Notes: generated by a model from the sequence alone, not told the origin. Positions 51,624 through 60,171 are shown, counted from the stretch's first letter. The stretch: 64,000 nt of DNA from Streptomyces curacoi (GCF_001513975.1 NZ_KQ947988.1:310001-374000); one strand, 5' to 3'. Numbers and translations: made by a program.

Positions 51624-52520
51624 ATGGAGCCAGTGTCAACGGAGCACCTGACGGCCTTCCGCCGCTTCAACCGTTACTTCACGCGCCGCATCGGCGTACT
51701 GGACGACCACTACCTCGGCCAGAACCGCCCGCTGGGCGAGGCCCGGCTGCTGTTCGAGATCTCCGAGTGCGCGGACGGCGCGTCCCTGCGTGAGCTCAGG
51801 ACCCGGCTCGGCCTGGACGCCGGGTATCTGAGCCGGATGGCCAAGGCCCTGGAGGCGCAGGGCATGGTCCGGCTGAGTGCGCACCCGCGGGACAACCGGC
51901 TGCGGATGATCGAGCTGACCGCGGCCGGGCGGGTGGAGGTCAAGGAGCAGAACCGGCGGGCGAACGCGGCCGCCGCCGCGCTGCTCGAAGGCCTCAGCGC
52001 GGCACAGCGCGCCGAGCTGACCGAGGCGATGGCCACCGCTCAGCGGCTGCTGCGCCTCGCCGGGATCACCGTCGACCTCGTCGACGGTGCCGCCCCGGAC
52101 GCCCGCGCCTGCCTGGACGCGTACGCGGCCGACATCGACAAGCGCTTTCCCGAGGGGTACGACAAGGACACCCTCGTACGGCCCCAGGAGGTGTCCGGCG
52201 ACGCCGGCGCCTTCTTCGTCGCCTACGAGGAGGAACGCCCGGTGGGCTGCGGGGCGCTGCGCCGCCTGGAACCCGGCGTCGGCGAGATCCGCCATGTCTG
52301 GGTGCACCCCGACGCCCGCCGCCTCGGCCTGGCCCGCCGCCTGCTGGCGGCCCTCGAACAGGAGGCGGCGGCACGGCAGTTGACCGTCGTACGCCTCGAC
52401 ACCCATGCCGTGCTCACCGAGGCGCAGGCGATGTACCGGGCGTGCGGGTACTCGGAGATCGCGGCCTACAACGACGACGTCTACGGCAACCACTGGTTCG
52501 AGAAGCGGCTGCGCTCATGA
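51624..52520 (+). CDS. MarR regulator fused to a GNAT acetyltransferase
   Basis: A 298-residue two-domain protein. Residues 1-145 are a MarR winged helix (RLLFEISECADGASLRELRT, LSRMAKALEAQGMVRL, DNRLRMIELTAAG). Residues 150-298 are a GNAT domain with the acetyl-CoA loop HPDARRLGLARRLLAALE and VRLDTHAVLTEAQAMYRACG. The combination occurs in actinobacteria and proteobacteria. It may link a small-molecule signal to acetylation, or the domains may serve separate roles. The ATG at 51624 lies immediately after its own operator-like palindrome, and there is no ribosome site, so the start may be leaderless. Confidence 0.88.
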   Translation: MEPVSTEHLTAFRRFNRYFTRRIGVLDDHYLGQNRPLGEARLLFEISECADGASLRELRTRLGLDAGYLSRMAKALEAQGMVRLSAHPRDNRLRMIELTAAGRVEVKEQNRRANAAAAALLEGLSAAQRAELTEAMATAQRLLRLAGITVDLVDGAAPDARACLDAYAADIDKRFPEGYDKDTLVRPQEVSGDAGAFFVAYEEERPVGCGALRRLEPGVGEIRHVWVHPDARRLGLARRLLAALEQEAAARQLTVVRLDTHAVLTEAQAMYRACGYSEIAAYNDDVYGNHWFEKRLRS

Positions 52521-52559
52521 GGACGCCCGGGGGAGGCGGCCGGGCCGCCTCCCCCGGTT

Positions 52560-53468
52560 CTACACCTGCGACGGCATCCAGTCCCGCGCCTTCTCCACCA
52601 GCAGATCGTGCAGGCCGGCAAGGCGCGGGTCGGACAGCGACCCGCAACGGGTCGCGAGATAGAAGGTGTTGATGGGTGGCAGCTCGGGCTCGATCAGCGT
52701 GACCAGTTCTCCGCAGGCGAGTTCACGGGTGCACAGATAGGTCGGGACCACCGAGATACCGGCGCCGGCGACGACGGCGGCGATGACTGCCCGCAGATCC
52801 GGTACGACCACGGCCGGATGCTCGGGCGGAGGAGTTTCGAACACGGTCCGCCAGTACCGGCGGATGAGGGGCACGGTCTCCGCATACGCGATCAGCGGAA
52901 CCTTCTCCAGCGCCCGCGGTCCGTCGACCGCGAGTGCTCCGGCGGGGAGACCGTCGGCGACCTGGGGCGCGGCGACGAGGGCGAACTCCTCGTCGGTCAG
53001 CGGGATTCCGTCCACGCCACGACATCGGGGCTGGATGGTGGAGATCACTATGTCCAGGTGGCCGCTCTTGAGGTCGGCCAGCAGCTCCGACGACTCGCCG
53101 AGACTGACGCGTACGTCCAGCCCGGAGGCGATCAGTGAGCTGATGGAAGGCAGGAGGCGGGCGGTGACCAGTTCCGCGGGCCCTCCGATGCGCAGGGGCC
53201 GGTTGCTCGGCGTCTGCTCGAAGTGGCGTCTGATCGCCGCGTTGATCTGGGTGATGGAGCTCTCGATGTCATGAGCAAGGGCTTTCCCTTCGACTGTCGG
53301 TACCGCCCCTTGTGGTGTACGGTCGAACAGCGGCTTCCCGAGTTCGCCCTCCAACCCGCGGATGTGCTGCGTGACCGAGGGCTGAGTGATACCGAGCTGC
53401 CGCGCGGCTTTGGTGAACGATCCTGTGTGATAGACGGCTATGAATGTTTGCAGCCATCCCAGTTGCAT
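52560..53468 (-). CDS. LysR-family transcriptional regulator
   Basis: A 302-residue regulator. The start was set at ATG 53468 (MQLGWLQTFIAVYHTGSFTK), giving an HTH of standard length (AARQLGITQPSVTQHIRGLE); the upstream extension has no domain. The effector domain (RPLRIGGPAELVTARLLPSI, VVPDLRAVIAAVVAGAGISV) follows the periplasmic-binding fold. It lies at the edge of the gene cluster at 53.7-61.3 kb, on the same strand as its left arm, and is the only regulator there. I infer that it controls the cluster through the dyad at 56715-56768. Confidence 0.9.
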   Translation of the reverse strand: MQLGWLQTFIAVYHTGSFTKAARQLGITQPSVTQHIRGLEGELGKPLFDRTPQGAVPTVEGKALAHDIESSITQINAAIRRHFEQTPSNRPLRIGGPAELVTARLLPSISSLIASGLDVRVSLGESSELLADLKSGHLDIVISTIQPRCRGVDGIPLTDEEFALVAAPQVADGLPAGALAVDGPRALEKVPLIAYAETVPLIRRYWRTVFETPPPEHPAVVVPDLRAVIAAVVAGAGISVVPTYLCTRELACGELVTLIEPELPPINTFYLATRCGSLSDPRLAGLHDLLVEKARDWMPSQV

Positions 53469-53550
53469 GTCATCCGGCCCCCCGTTGCCGGCACAGGGAG
53501 GCCGTGCCCAAGTCGGTGCGGTGCACGCCATCCCCCGTTGTTGATCTGGT

Positions 53551-53580
53551 ACGTACATGGCCTTTCTTGTAACGTACATG
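53551..53580. promoter_or_regulatory. Direct repeat ACGTACATG, 21 bp apart, upstream of the LysR gene
   Basis: Two identical ACGTACATG units at 53551-53559 and 53572-53580, spaced by two helical turns, 83-112 bases before the LysR start. A candidate autoregulatory or effector-regulator site. Confidence 0.5.
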
Positions 53581-53681
53581 ACCCAGAACGTGCCGACGGG
53601 CGGTTCGCTGGAGCAGTCGCGTAAAGCATGTGCAAACCGATCCGGCCCGCCCGCCGACAGTCTGGGATAGCAGCGAAGAGG

Positions 53682-54350
53682 CTAGGCGGCGGAGGACTGG
53701 CGGATGGCCAGCTCGGCCACCTTGGCCGCCGAGGCCGGGTTCTGACCCGTCACCAAGCGGCCGTCGGCCACCGCGTGTTCGGCGAAGTTCCCCGTCTTGG
53801 TGATCTTGGCGCCCTTCTCGATCAGCGCGGTCTCAAGCGCGAACGGAACCACGTCGCTCAGCCCGACGGCGTCCTCCTCCTCGTTGGTGAACGCCGAGAC
53901 CTGCTTGCCCTGCACGATCGGTGTGCCGTCGGCCAGCGTGACCGGCAGCAGACCGGCCGGGCCGTGGCAGACGGCCGCGACCACGCCGCCGCGCCGGTAG
54001 ATCGCCGACGCCAGTTCGGCCAGCTCGGTGGCGGCCGGGAAGTCCCACATCGTGCCGTGGCCACCGGCGAAGTAGATCGCGTCGTAGTCGGCGGCGTCGA
54101 GCTGGTCGGCGGTCGGGGTGTTCTTCAGCTCCTCGGCATAGGTGTCGAGGAACGCGGCGGAGACGGTGTCACCGTCCTTGACGCCGTCCCGAGGTGCTTC
54201 GCCGCCCTTGACGGAGACGAAGGCGATGTCCCATCCGGCCTTGGTGAACACCTCGGTGGGGTGGGCGACTTCGGGCACGTAGAAGCCGGTGGCACGGCCG
54301 GTGTCACCGAGCTGGTGGTGGGAGGTCAGGGCGAAGAGAACCTTCGGCAT
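53682..54350 (-). CDS. DJ-1/PfpI-superfamily protein, Hsp31-like
   Basis: A 222-residue protein starting MPKVLFALTSHHQL at ATG 54350 (AAAGGAAG upstream). The DJ-1 nucleophile elbow is VVAAVCHGPAGLL with Cys128 and His129; a Glu is present in YVPEVAHP, and FAGGHGTMWDFP is the Hsp31-type loop. Hsp31-like members show glyoxalase III or deglycase activity and respond to reactive carbonyls. It is the last gene of the left arm (cupin, DJ-1, HAD, this gene), 29 bases after the HAD gene. Its substrate in this cluster is unknown. Confidence 0.88.
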   Translation of the reverse strand: MPKVLFALTSHHQLGDTGRATGFYVPEVAHPTEVFTKAGWDIAFVSVKGGEAPRDGVKDGDTVSAAFLDTYAEELKNTPTADQLDAADYDAIYFAGGHGTMWDFPAATELAELASAIYRRGGVVAAVCHGPAGLLPVTLADGTPIVQGKQVSAFTNEEEDAVGLSDVVPFALETALIEKGAKITKTGNFAEHAVADGRLVTGQNPASAAKVAELAIRQSSAA

Positions 54351-54379
54351 GAAGGCTTCCTTTCTCTGCGGGGTTGGGT

Positions 54380-55111
54380 TCAGGCCGTGAGAGTGGCCAG
54401 TTCGGGCAGGTACACGCGCCGCTGCCGGCGGGCGATGGCGCGTTCGATGTGGTCCTCGGTGTGGTAGCCCCACCAGGCCCACAGGGATCGGGCCCCGGTG
54501 TCGCGGACGGCGAGCGCGTTGGTGATGTGGTCGTCGATGAAGGTCACCGCCTCGGCGGGCAGACCGTCGTTGTCCGCGAGGCGCAGGACGGCCGTGCGCT
54601 TGTCGGAGCAGTCGCCGATCACTTCGACCACGGTGTTCTCCAGCCGGTAGTGGGCCAGGATCTCCCAGACCGAAGCGGCGTCCTTGGCGGTGACGATCGA
54701 CGTGCCGCGCCCGCGGTGCCGGTGCAGCAGCTCATGGATGCCGGGGTAGAGGGTGTGCATGTCCAGCCAGGTGTCCGGCTGTTCCTGGCGCAGCGCGGCC
54801 CGCACGGCGGTCGCGCCCGCGGTGAGGGCGCTGAGCTTCTTGGGCGGGATGCGGGACAGCAGCGCTTCGTAGTCGTCGTTCGTCCGGATGGCCTCGGCGG
54901 CGGGACTGCGGGCGACCATGAAGTCCTCCAGCAGCCGCGCGTATCTGCGCACGGTGCGGAACCTGTCCAGGAAGCTCCTGGGCATCGCGTCGGCCAGTTC
55001 ACGGATCGGTTTCGCGGCGATCTGCCCGGGGTCGTGGTCGGCGTAATAGGTGACCAGTGCGCATTCGGTGAAGGCGTCGGCGATGACGCCGTCGAAGTCG
55101 AGTACCAGCAA
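54380..55111 (-). CDS. HAD-superfamily hydrolase
   Basis: A 243-residue HAD protein. The start is TTG 55111, with GGGGGA six bases upstream; this places the catalytic LLVLDFDGVIADAF motif (Asp5, Asp7) at the N-terminus. A helical cap follows (ADAMPRSFLDRFRTVRRYARL), then STSIVTA-type motif II (GTSIVTAKDAASV), Lys and the DDHITNALAVRD acidic motif. The family hydrolyses phosphate esters or C-halogen bonds; the substrate is unknown. The mid-region (WGYHTEDHIERA) and length suggest a phosphatase. It is part of the left arm of the cluster. Confidence 0.86.
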   Translation of the reverse strand: MLVLDFDGVIADAFTECALVTYYADHDPGQIAAKPIRELADAMPRSFLDRFRTVRRYARLLEDFMVARSPAAEAIRTNDDYEALLSRIPPKKLSALTAGATAVRAALRQEQPDTWLDMHTLYPGIHELLHRHRGRGTSIVTAKDAASVWEILAHYRLENTVVEVIGDCSDKRTAVLRLADNDGLPAEAVTFIDDHITNALAVRDTGARSLWAWWGYHTEDHIERAIARRQRRVYLPELATLTA

Positions 55112-55242
55112 AGGTGATCCCCCAAAGGTCGGTCCGGGGGTGCGGGGCGCCGGCTCTGTTGGCCGGGGGCAGCCGTCTCCGGCGCCCCGCACGATTCAGG
55201 CGGCAGTCCTCCCGGCCCGCCGGGCGGCGGGCGGGCCGGGGG

Positions 55243-55800
55243 TCAGGCCGCTGCCTGGGCCGTGGCCTCGGTCTTCGCGGCGACGGTGGCGAAGACCTGC
55301 TGCATGAAGCGGCCGACGTAGGCGTAGTACGAGCAGGTGATGATGTGGCCGTCCACGATCACATCGGAGTCCACCACGTTCGCGCCGGCGTTGATGACGT
55401 CGTCGCGCAGACCGATGTAGGCGCACGCGGTGCGGCCCTTGAGGACTCCGGCGGAGACCATGATCCACGGCCCGTGGCACAGGCCGGCGACGACCTTCTC
55501 GGCGGTGTCCATGGCACGGACGAAGTCGAGGACATGGGCGTCCTGGCGCACGCGGTCGGGAGCCTCGTGGCCGCCGGTGAGGATGACCGCGTCGTAGTTG
55601 CGAGCGTCGAGCTGGTCGAAGGCGACCAGCGGCTTGGCGGTCTTGTCCATCGGAAGCGGCACACCGTACTTGCCGACGACATCGGCGCCGTTCTTGGTGG
55701 CGACGTCCACGTTCCAGCCCTCTTCGATGAGCCGGTAGTAGGTGTAGACGACGTCGTGGTCCTGGAATCCGGGGCCGGTGATGATCACGGCACTGGGCAT
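55243..55800 (-). CDS. DJ-1/PfpI-family protein, 185 aa
   Basis: A 185-residue single-domain DJ-1 protein. The elbow is VVAGLCHGPWIMVS with Cys108 and His109; ILTGGHEAPDRVR lies beside it. The N-terminus PSAVIITGPGFQDHDVVYTY is unlike the usual glutamine-amidotransferase entry and more like the PfpI/YraA proteases and isonitrile-hydratase-like group. It differs clearly from the 222-residue Hsp31-like protein in this cluster, so the two are not a recent duplication. It is placed between the cupin and HAD genes. Confidence 0.87.
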   Translation of the reverse strand: MPSAVIITGPGFQDHDVVYTYYRLIEEGWNVDVATKNGADVVGKYGVPLPMDKTAKPLVAFDQLDARNYDAVILTGGHEAPDRVRQDAHVLDFVRAMDTAEKVVAGLCHGPWIMVSAGVLKGRTACAYIGLRDDVINAGANVVDSDVIVDGHIITCSYYAYVGRFMQQVFATVAAKTEATAQAAA

Positions 55801-55841
55801 GAGTGTCCTCCTGTACGTCGAAGCTGAAGGGATGTGCGCGG

Positions 55842-56615
55842 TCAGGCCAGGGCGAGGGAGAGGTAGTACTGGTCCAGCGCCGGGCGCCGGTCGTCCGCCT
55901 GGGCGGGGGCGAGGATGTCGATCTCGCCGGTGACCACACCGGTCAGGCCGAGCGGGACGTGGAACAGATCGCTCTGCTGGCGCCGGTAGAAGATGTCGGC
56001 GCCCGCGCGGATGGAGAAGGTGAACTCGCCGTCGGGCGACCGCTCACGCAGCCGGGCCTGCGGCAGATAGGAGACCGGCTTGGCCGGCAGCTCGGGAGCC
56101 TCGGTGTGCTCGGTCTCGTACGCGGTGTGCTCCCGGCTGTAGTTGTCCCGCAGCCGGATCAGGTCGAACTTGTTGCGCGGCGCCTCGATCTCGACCAGCC
56201 AGAGCGGGCCCGGGCCCAGGCTCCGAGTGGAGTGGAAGGCCCCGCCGCCGATGCGCAGGATCGTTCCCGCACCTACGGGGTGCTGGTCGGTGAGGGTGTC
56301 GGTGACTCCCTGGCCGGCCAGGCACAGCAGATAGGTGAGCTTGCGGGGATGGACATGCATCGAGGTGGACTGTCCCTCGTTGATCTTCAGGTTCCAGACG
56401 TCGATGAAGTCGTCCACGTAGATGCGGTACTCCATGCCCCACGGCTTGGGGATGACCTCGTTGAGGTGGTCGTCTCCGTCCAGGGTCTCGTTGCCGATCC
56501 GGCTTCCCTTGCGGACGACCTCGTTGAGGGCGGAGAAGTCACGCGGGCCCGGGTCGATCCGGGTCACCCGCTCGCGGGTCTGGGTTGCTGTCAGGCCTTG
56601 CGTCAGCTCGGACAT
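55842..56615 (-). CDS. Cupin-domain protein
   Basis: A 257-residue protein with a cupin core: EYRIYVDDFIDVWNLKINEG, then the metal-site motif SMHVHPRKLTYLL (His pair) and the second motif GAGTILRIGGGAFHSTRS, with a further His. The arrangement fits single-cupin sugar-isomerase, sugar-binding or oxygenase-like proteins. An extra C-terminal domain (RAGADIFYRRQQSDLFHVPL) is present. It is the first gene of the left arm, whose promoter must lie in 56616-56861. It could act on a sugar- or amino-acid-like intermediate. Confidence 0.82.
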   Translation of the reverse strand: MSELTQGLTATQTRERVTRIDPGPRDFSALNEVVRKGSRIGNETLDGDDHLNEVIPKPWGMEYRIYVDDFIDVWNLKINEGQSTSMHVHPRKLTYLLCLAGQGVTDTLTDQHPVGAGTILRIGGGAFHSTRSLGPGPLWLVEIEAPRNKFDLIRLRDNYSREHTAYETEHTEAPELPAKPVSYLPQARLRERSPDGEFTFSIRAGADIFYRRQQSDLFHVPLGLTGVVTGEIDILAPAQADDRRPALDQYYLSLALA

Positions 56616-56861
56616 GAGGATGCTCCCCCTTCGGTGTCGGCTGCGTCCCCCCGGCCGACAACGAACCTAGGGACCGGAGGGAGGAGATCCAAATAGCCGA
56701 CGCGCCAGGCCCCCATAACGAGCATTGGCCCTGAAGTCCTGCCAATGCCCCCCTGCTCGAACAGTTATTTGAAAGCCGGTCCGGAGGGATGTGAGGGTCA
56801 CGGAGCAGGCCCCCGCCACGGCAGGGGCACGGTCGTCTCCTTCGAGGAAGGGAAGCACGCT
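56616..56861. promoter_or_regulatory. Bidirectional promoter/operator region of the accessory cluster
   Basis: A 246-bp gap from which both arms of the cluster are transcribed. It contains GCATTGGC (56722-56729) and GCCAATGC (56741-56748) with an 11-base spacer, flanked by ATAAC (56715) and GTTAT (56764), giving a wide, symmetrical dyad. The region nearest the right-hand gene (56785-56861) shows several GGAGGG/GAGGAAGG segments that could be ribosome sites. I see no other palindrome. LysR-type regulators typically bind such interrupted dyads and activate divergently. Confidence 0.6.
56715..56768. promoter_or_regulatory. Long interrupted dyad, candidate LysR operator
   Basis: Perfect 8-bp arms (GCATTGGC / GCCAATGC) with an 11-base centre, extended outward by ATAAC and GTTAT. 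The T-N11-A layout with an 11-base centre is what LysR regulators recognise. Confidence 0.6.
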
Positions 56862-57671
56862 GTGAGCACACCTACTCCCGCCCGCGGACGCCAGATCACT
56901 CCCGAGCCCCGGACGCCGGGAACCATCACCACCCAGATCGACTCCATCGGCATCCTGGGCTATGAGTCGGTCTCCGAACAGGACTGCCTCACGCCCACCG
57001 AGATCTTCAAGGGCACCGCGATGGTGCTCAACGGATCCATCGCCCCCTGGCAGCGGGAAGCCGCCCCCCGGGACCTCGACGTGCGTCTGGTCGCCCTCGA
57101 ACCCGGCGTCGTGAAGATGCAGATGGGCACCAATGTCGTCCCCGACGGCGTCCTGTCGGAGGACGACCTGTTCGACATCTTCTACATCCCCGGCGGTGTC
57201 GGCTCGGCCGCGCTGCTGTCCGACGAGCGCGTGCTGAAGGCCATCCGCCGGCACCACGAAGCCGGCAAGGTCATCGCCGCCAACTGCTCCGGCGTCGGCG
57301 CGCTGGCCCGCTCCGGCATCGTCAACGACGAAACCCTCACCTCCGTGGCCGCCATCGCCCGCGGCATGCGCGGCGAGGGCTTCGACGTGCCGGAGAACCG
57401 CCGCATGTGGGTCGCCCATCCCGCCTCGCGCATCTGGACCTTCACCGGCTCCTACGGCATCAACGGCGGTGCCGTCGCCCTGGTTGCCCACTACTTCGGC
57501 CGCGAGGTCGGCACCATCGTGTCGATGATGTTCGACACCTACGGCGGTATCGGCGACGCCATCTTCGAAGAGGTCGGGCCCGAGTTCTACCACCACCCCG
57601 AGCTGGAGGAGGCCTTCCAGAACCTCTTCGAGCCGATGCTCTACCCGGCCAAGACCGACGACGCGCTCTGA
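56862..57671 (+). CDS. GATase1/DJ-1-superfamily protein, PfpI or isonitrile-hydratase-like
   Basis: A 269-residue DJ-1/GATase1 protein. The GTG at 56862 has GAGGAAGGGAAG upstream. The N-terminal core (TTQIDSIGILGYESVSEQDC) and the elbow KVIAANCSGVGALARSG with Cys142 define the fold; YIPGGVGSAALL is the oxyanion loop region. The closest named pattern is isonitrile hydratase (InhA) and AraC-associated DJ-1 domains. It is the first gene of the right arm. This is the third DJ-1-superfamily member within 4 kb. Confidence 0.84.
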   Translation: MSTPTPARGRQITPEPRTPGTITTQIDSIGILGYESVSEQDCLTPTEIFKGTAMVLNGSIAPWQREAAPRDLDVRLVALEPGVVKMQMGTNVVPDGVLSEDDLFDIFYIPGGVGSAALLSDERVLKAIRRHHEAGKVIAANCSGVGALARSGIVNDETLTSVAAIARGMRGEGFDVPENRRMWVAHPASRIWTFTGSYGINGGAVALVAHYFGREVGTIVSMMFDTYGGIGDAIFEEVGPEFYHHPELEEAFQNLFEPMLYPAKTDDAL

Positions 57672-57691
57672 CCAGAGGGGGCACAACACCG

Positions 57692-58840
57692 GTGGCTACC
57701 CAGGTCACACCCGTCTTCCTCCGTGACCTCAACTGGATACGCGGAGCCCTGCAGACCGCGGTGGCGCTCGAACACTCCACCATGCCGCTGTACTGCGCGG
57801 CCATGTACTCCCTGGAGGTCCAGAACTACCCCTCCTACAACACCATCCGCTCCGTGCTGATGGAGGAGATGGTCCACATGGCCATCGCCGCCAACATGGT
57901 CGCCGCCCTCGGCGGCACACCGCAGATCGCCACCCTCAACCCCACCTACGCCTCCCGAGGCCTGCCCGGCGGCGTCGCGCCTGATCTGCCGGTCATCCTG
58001 GCGCAGCTCTCACCACGCTCGCTGGAGAACTTCATGCGCCTGGAAGCGCCGGAGTTCATGCTCAACGCCCGTCAGCGCGCCGCCGTCTACCCGACGATCG
58101 GCGCCTTCTACGACGCGATCCGTGAGGCGATCGACAGCCACAAGGACGCCCTGCGGCGCGCCGTCGAGCAGGGCGGGCCGGCCAACCAGGTCGGCGGCAA
58201 CCTGGGTTACCTCACCTTCGAGCCGGCCGAGGGCGTCGACCCGGTGGAGAAGTTCCACGCCGGGCTCGACATCATCACCGAGCAGGGCGAGGGCCAGGGC
58301 CAGGGGACCGTGGAAGCGGGCGAGGACTTCCAGAAGGAAGGCTCTCACTACGCCCGCTTCGCCGAACTGCGCTACGGCCGCCGCTACCTCGCCCCCGACG
58401 GGGAGACCGAGATCTCACGGGAGAACGAGGCGCAGTTCTTCCAGGGCGAGGAGATCGTGTGGCCGGTGGTCATCAACACCCTCGCCGTGCCCTCCGACGG
58501 CTACCGGGCCGTCCTCGACAACGATCCGAGCGCCCCGGAGGTCCGCAAGGAGCTCGAAGGGTTCGACGACGCCTACACCCAGATGATGGCCGCCCTCGAC
58601 CGGGCGTGGAACGGGCCGGTGGAGACCTGGTGGCCGTCGCTCGGGGCGGCGGTGACGCAGATGGACCAGATGCGCGTCCGGTCCTGCTTCAACATCATGC
58701 GCCACCCGGTCCCGGAGCGGGCCATCAGCCGGCTCGAAGCCCTGTACCCCACCCAGTTCAAGGCACTTGAGCGGTACACCGATCTGACCCGGCCCGTCTT
58801 CTACGGCCCCCGTTTCATCAACAACAACGGCGGCCGCTGA
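57692..58840 (+). CDS. Ferritin-like protein of the VioB/RebD (PF12902-type) group
   Basis: A 382-residue protein starting at GTG 57692 (AGAGGGGGC upstream). The metal-site pattern is that of the ferritin-like domain found in iminophenylpyruvate dimer synthases: ALEHSTMPLYCAAMYSL with Glu27, and IRSVLMEEMVHMAIAANMV with Glu58-Glu59 and His62. Later, EDFQKEGSHYARFAEL resembles the second half of the helical bundle. In VioB, RebD and StaD such a domain couples two imino acids in violacein, rebeccamycin and staurosporine synthesis. Here it lacks the large N-terminal catalytic domain of VioB, and no tryptophan oxidase is nearby. It is expected to bind a diiron or haem cofactor. Confidence 0.75.
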   Translation: MATQVTPVFLRDLNWIRGALQTAVALEHSTMPLYCAAMYSLEVQNYPSYNTIRSVLMEEMVHMAIAANMVAALGGTPQIATLNPTYASRGLPGGVAPDLPVILAQLSPRSLENFMRLEAPEFMLNARQRAAVYPTIGAFYDAIREAIDSHKDALRRAVEQGGPANQVGGNLGYLTFEPAEGVDPVEKFHAGLDIITEQGEGQGQGTVEAGEDFQKEGSHYARFAELRYGRRYLAPDGETEISRENEAQFFQGEEIVWPVVINTLAVPSDGYRAVLDNDPSAPEVRKELEGFDDAYTQMMAALDRAWNGPVETWWPSLGAAVTQMDQMRVRSCFNIMRHPVPERAISRLEALYPTQFKALERYTDLTRPVFYGPRFINNNGGR

Positions 58841-58959
58841 GCACCCGATGCCGTCCGGTGGCCTGCGCCCGCAAGCCACCGGACGGCATCCGCCGCGCCC
58901 CCGCACACCAAGGGCGTCCACCGACACAGCCACTGCTACCTAAGGGGAACGTCACCGCT

Positions 58960-60171
58960 GTGCCACGCAAGTCCCATCACCTCCCGCTGGGCGGTCTGCT
59001 GGCCCTGGCCACGGCCGGGTTCCTGACCATGCTCACCGAAACCGTCCCCGCCGGTCTCCTCGGCGACATCGGCGGCGGACTCGCCGTGTCCGAATCCCAG
59101 GCCGGACAGCTCCTGACGATCTACGCCGCGGGCTCCGTGCTGGCTGCGATACCCCTGACGAGCCTCACCCGCGGCCTCCCGCGGCGGCCCGTCCTGGTGA
59201 CCACCGTCGCGCTCGTCGCCCTGGTCAACCTCCTCACCGCCGTCTCCGACTCGTACGCGCTGACCATGGCGGCCCGCTTGATCGCCGGTATGGGCGCGGG
59301 CGTGCAGTGGGCCATGATCGCCGGATACGCCATGCGCCTGGTCGACGAGCCCGTCAAGGGCCGGGCGCTGGCCATCTCCATGGCGGGCGTGCCCACCGCC
59401 CTGGCCCTCGGCGTGCCCCTGGGAACGTACGCCGGAAGTCTCCTCGGCTGGCGCTACACCTTCGCCGTCATGGGCGGGCTCGCCCTCGTCGTCGCCCTGT
59501 GGATCTCCGCCACCGTCCGCCCGTTCCCCGGCGAGGAAGCCGCCACGCGCATCCCGTTGCGCCGCGTCTTCCTCCTGCCGGGCCTGGCCGCCATCCTGGT
59601 CTCGGCCCTGCTGTTCGAGATCGGCCACATGAACCTCTACACCTACATCGACCCCTACCTCCGGCGCGCCGGGCTCGGGGACGCGGTCGGTCCCGTCCTG
59701 CTCGCCTTCGGTGTCGCCGCCATGGCCGGCCTGTTCGCCGCCGGAGCGTTCATCGACCGGAACCTGCGCGCCGTCGTCGTGGGAACCCTCGGCCTGTTCA
59801 CCGCCTGCATGGCCCTGTTCGGCCTGCTCGGTACCGAGGCATGGCCGGTCGTCGTCGTCATGTTCGGCTGGGGCTTCGCCCTCGGGCTCGCGCCGACCAT
59901 GTTCCAGGCCTCCTCCGCCCGCGCCGCCGGATCCGCGGCCGACATCGCCCAGGCCATGATCGTCACGGTGCTGAACGCGGGCATGTCCATCGGCTCCGTC
60001 ACCGGGGGCATCGCCCTCGACGTCGGTGGCGTCGACACCCTTCCGTGGATCTCCTGCGCGGTCTTCGCCGTTGCCCTGGCCATCGCCCTCGGCGCCCGCC
60101 GCAACGCCTTCCCCGCACCCGGCGCCGCGCCCGTCGCGCAGCCGGCGACCGAGCGGGAGGGGGTGGCATGA
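58960..60171 (+). CDS. MFS exporter, drug:H+ antiporter-like
   Basis: A 403-residue transporter with about 12 helices. The GTG at 58960 is preceded by TAAGGGGAA 11-12 bases upstream. Typical features: FLTMLTETVPAGLLGDIGGGL near the N-terminus, motif A-like RGLPRRPVLVTTVAL and motif C-like GYAMRLVDEPVKGRALAIS with PLGTYAGSLLGWR. The layout is that of the arabinose-efflux/CynX-like MFS subfamily used for sugar or small-molecule export. Its position in the cluster points to export of the cluster's product or of a toxic intermediate. Its stop overlaps the VOC start (ATGA). Confidence 0.9.
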   Translation: MPRKSHHLPLGGLLALATAGFLTMLTETVPAGLLGDIGGGLAVSESQAGQLLTIYAAGSVLAAIPLTSLTRGLPRRPVLVTTVALVALVNLLTAVSDSYALTMAARLIAGMGAGVQWAMIAGYAMRLVDEPVKGRALAISMAGVPTALALGVPLGTYAGSLLGWRYTFAVMGGLALVVALWISATVRPFPGEEAATRIPLRRVFLLPGLAAILVSALLFEIGHMNLYTYIDPYLRRAGLGDAVGPVLLAFGVAAMAGLFAAGAFIDRNLRAVVVGTLGLFTACMALFGLLGTEAWPVVVVMFGWGFALGLAPTMFQASSARAAGSAADIAQAMIVTVLNAGMSIGSVTGGIALDVGGVDTLPWISCAVFAVALAIALGARRNAFPAPGAAPVAQPATEREGVA

